From Sulfurovum sp. (lineage in GTDB: Bacteria; Campylobacterota; Campylobacteria; Campylobacterales; Sulfurovaceae), in NCBI GenBank assembly GCA_026984165.1, contig JALSSQ010000007.1, positions 1-5,786 on the forward strand: a DNA stretch of 5,786 bases, given 5' to 3'. Each line of letters starts with the position of its first letter. The stretch's first letter is position 1. The notes under the pieces were generated by a model. The model was not told the origin of the DNA, did not search any database, and saw nothing but the letters and a program-made list of their open reading frames with translations. Both the position numbers and the translations under genes were made by a program. Positions 5,730-5,786 of the stretch are shown piece by piece.

Positions 5730-5760
5730 CTCATTCCACCTCTCTCGAGGTGGAATGCAT
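5730..5760 (+). repeat. REP-like hairpin, copy 3
   Basis: CTCATTCC...GGAATGCAT forms a perfect 11-bp stem (5732-5742 with 5747-5757) around the loop TCTC. It shares the CTC head, GCAT tail, stem length and loop length of copy 1, in the same orientation. A C-G to T-A type swap in the second stem pair (G-C in copy 1, A-T here) keeps the pairing, as does a repaired pair at the copy 1 mismatch. It starts one base after the channel stop codon, so it could protect the 3' end of that transcript or hinder read-through, but no T-run follows. The remaining bases to 5786 are AT-rich and show nothing I can name. Confidence 0.75.
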
Positions 5761-5786
5761 ATCGAAAGATAAATTATAAAATAACT

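Noticed and set aside
1..5786. tRNA, rRNA, riboswitch (for example a T-box before glyS), or phage or insertion-sequence genes
   Set aside because: No cloverleaf, rRNA motif, T-box signature, transposase or integrase motif was seen by eye. The glyS leader is too short for a T-box.

Overview
The window looks like an ordinary chromosomal stretch from a Campylobacterota bacterium, most likely near Sulfurovum or Sulfurimonas. This is an inference from the moderately AT-rich base composition, the separate beta-subunit glycyl-tRNA synthetase, and how the proteins read; no search was run. All but one of the genes belong to known families, and I found no undescribed multi-gene system. The more unusual material is between the genes.

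Layout. Positions 1-468 hold the 3' part of leuB (3-isopropylmalate dehydrogenase, leucine synthesis). The gap 469-589 carries two short hairpins of one repeat family in opposite orientation. purU (formyltetrahydrofolate deformylase, 590-1426) starts at TTG. A 7-bp tandem repeat and a small terminator-like hairpin lead into trmL (tRNA wobble-nucleotide 2'-O-methyltransferase, 1491-1988). A 50-residue membrane protein gene (1988-2140) overlaps the trmL stop codon by one base. A perfect 22-bp palindrome then separates this rightward group from a convergent gene on the minus strand, an M48-family zinc metalloprotease lipoprotein of LoiP type (2164-2940). A 123-bp divergent promoter region follows. 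Next come glyS (3064-5112) and, 11 bp downstream, an AT-rich gene for a four-helix potassium channel (5124-5729). A third hairpin of the same repeat family begins one base after the channel's stop codon.

How the genes work together. leuB, purU, trmL and the small membrane gene point the same way and could be partly co-transcribed. Their functions (leucine synthesis, one-carbon supply for purines, tRNA modification) are not closely linked, as is common in this phylum. The protease would act on outer-membrane proteins from the periplasmic face. glyS needs a GlyQ alpha subunit encoded elsewhere. The channel probably shares the glyS transcript, but its base composition suggests a different history.

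The main observation is the three hairpins at 483-513, 541-570 and 5730-5760. They share an 11-position stem, a 4-nt loop, a CTC head and compensating base changes, so they look like a REP-type dispersed repeat.
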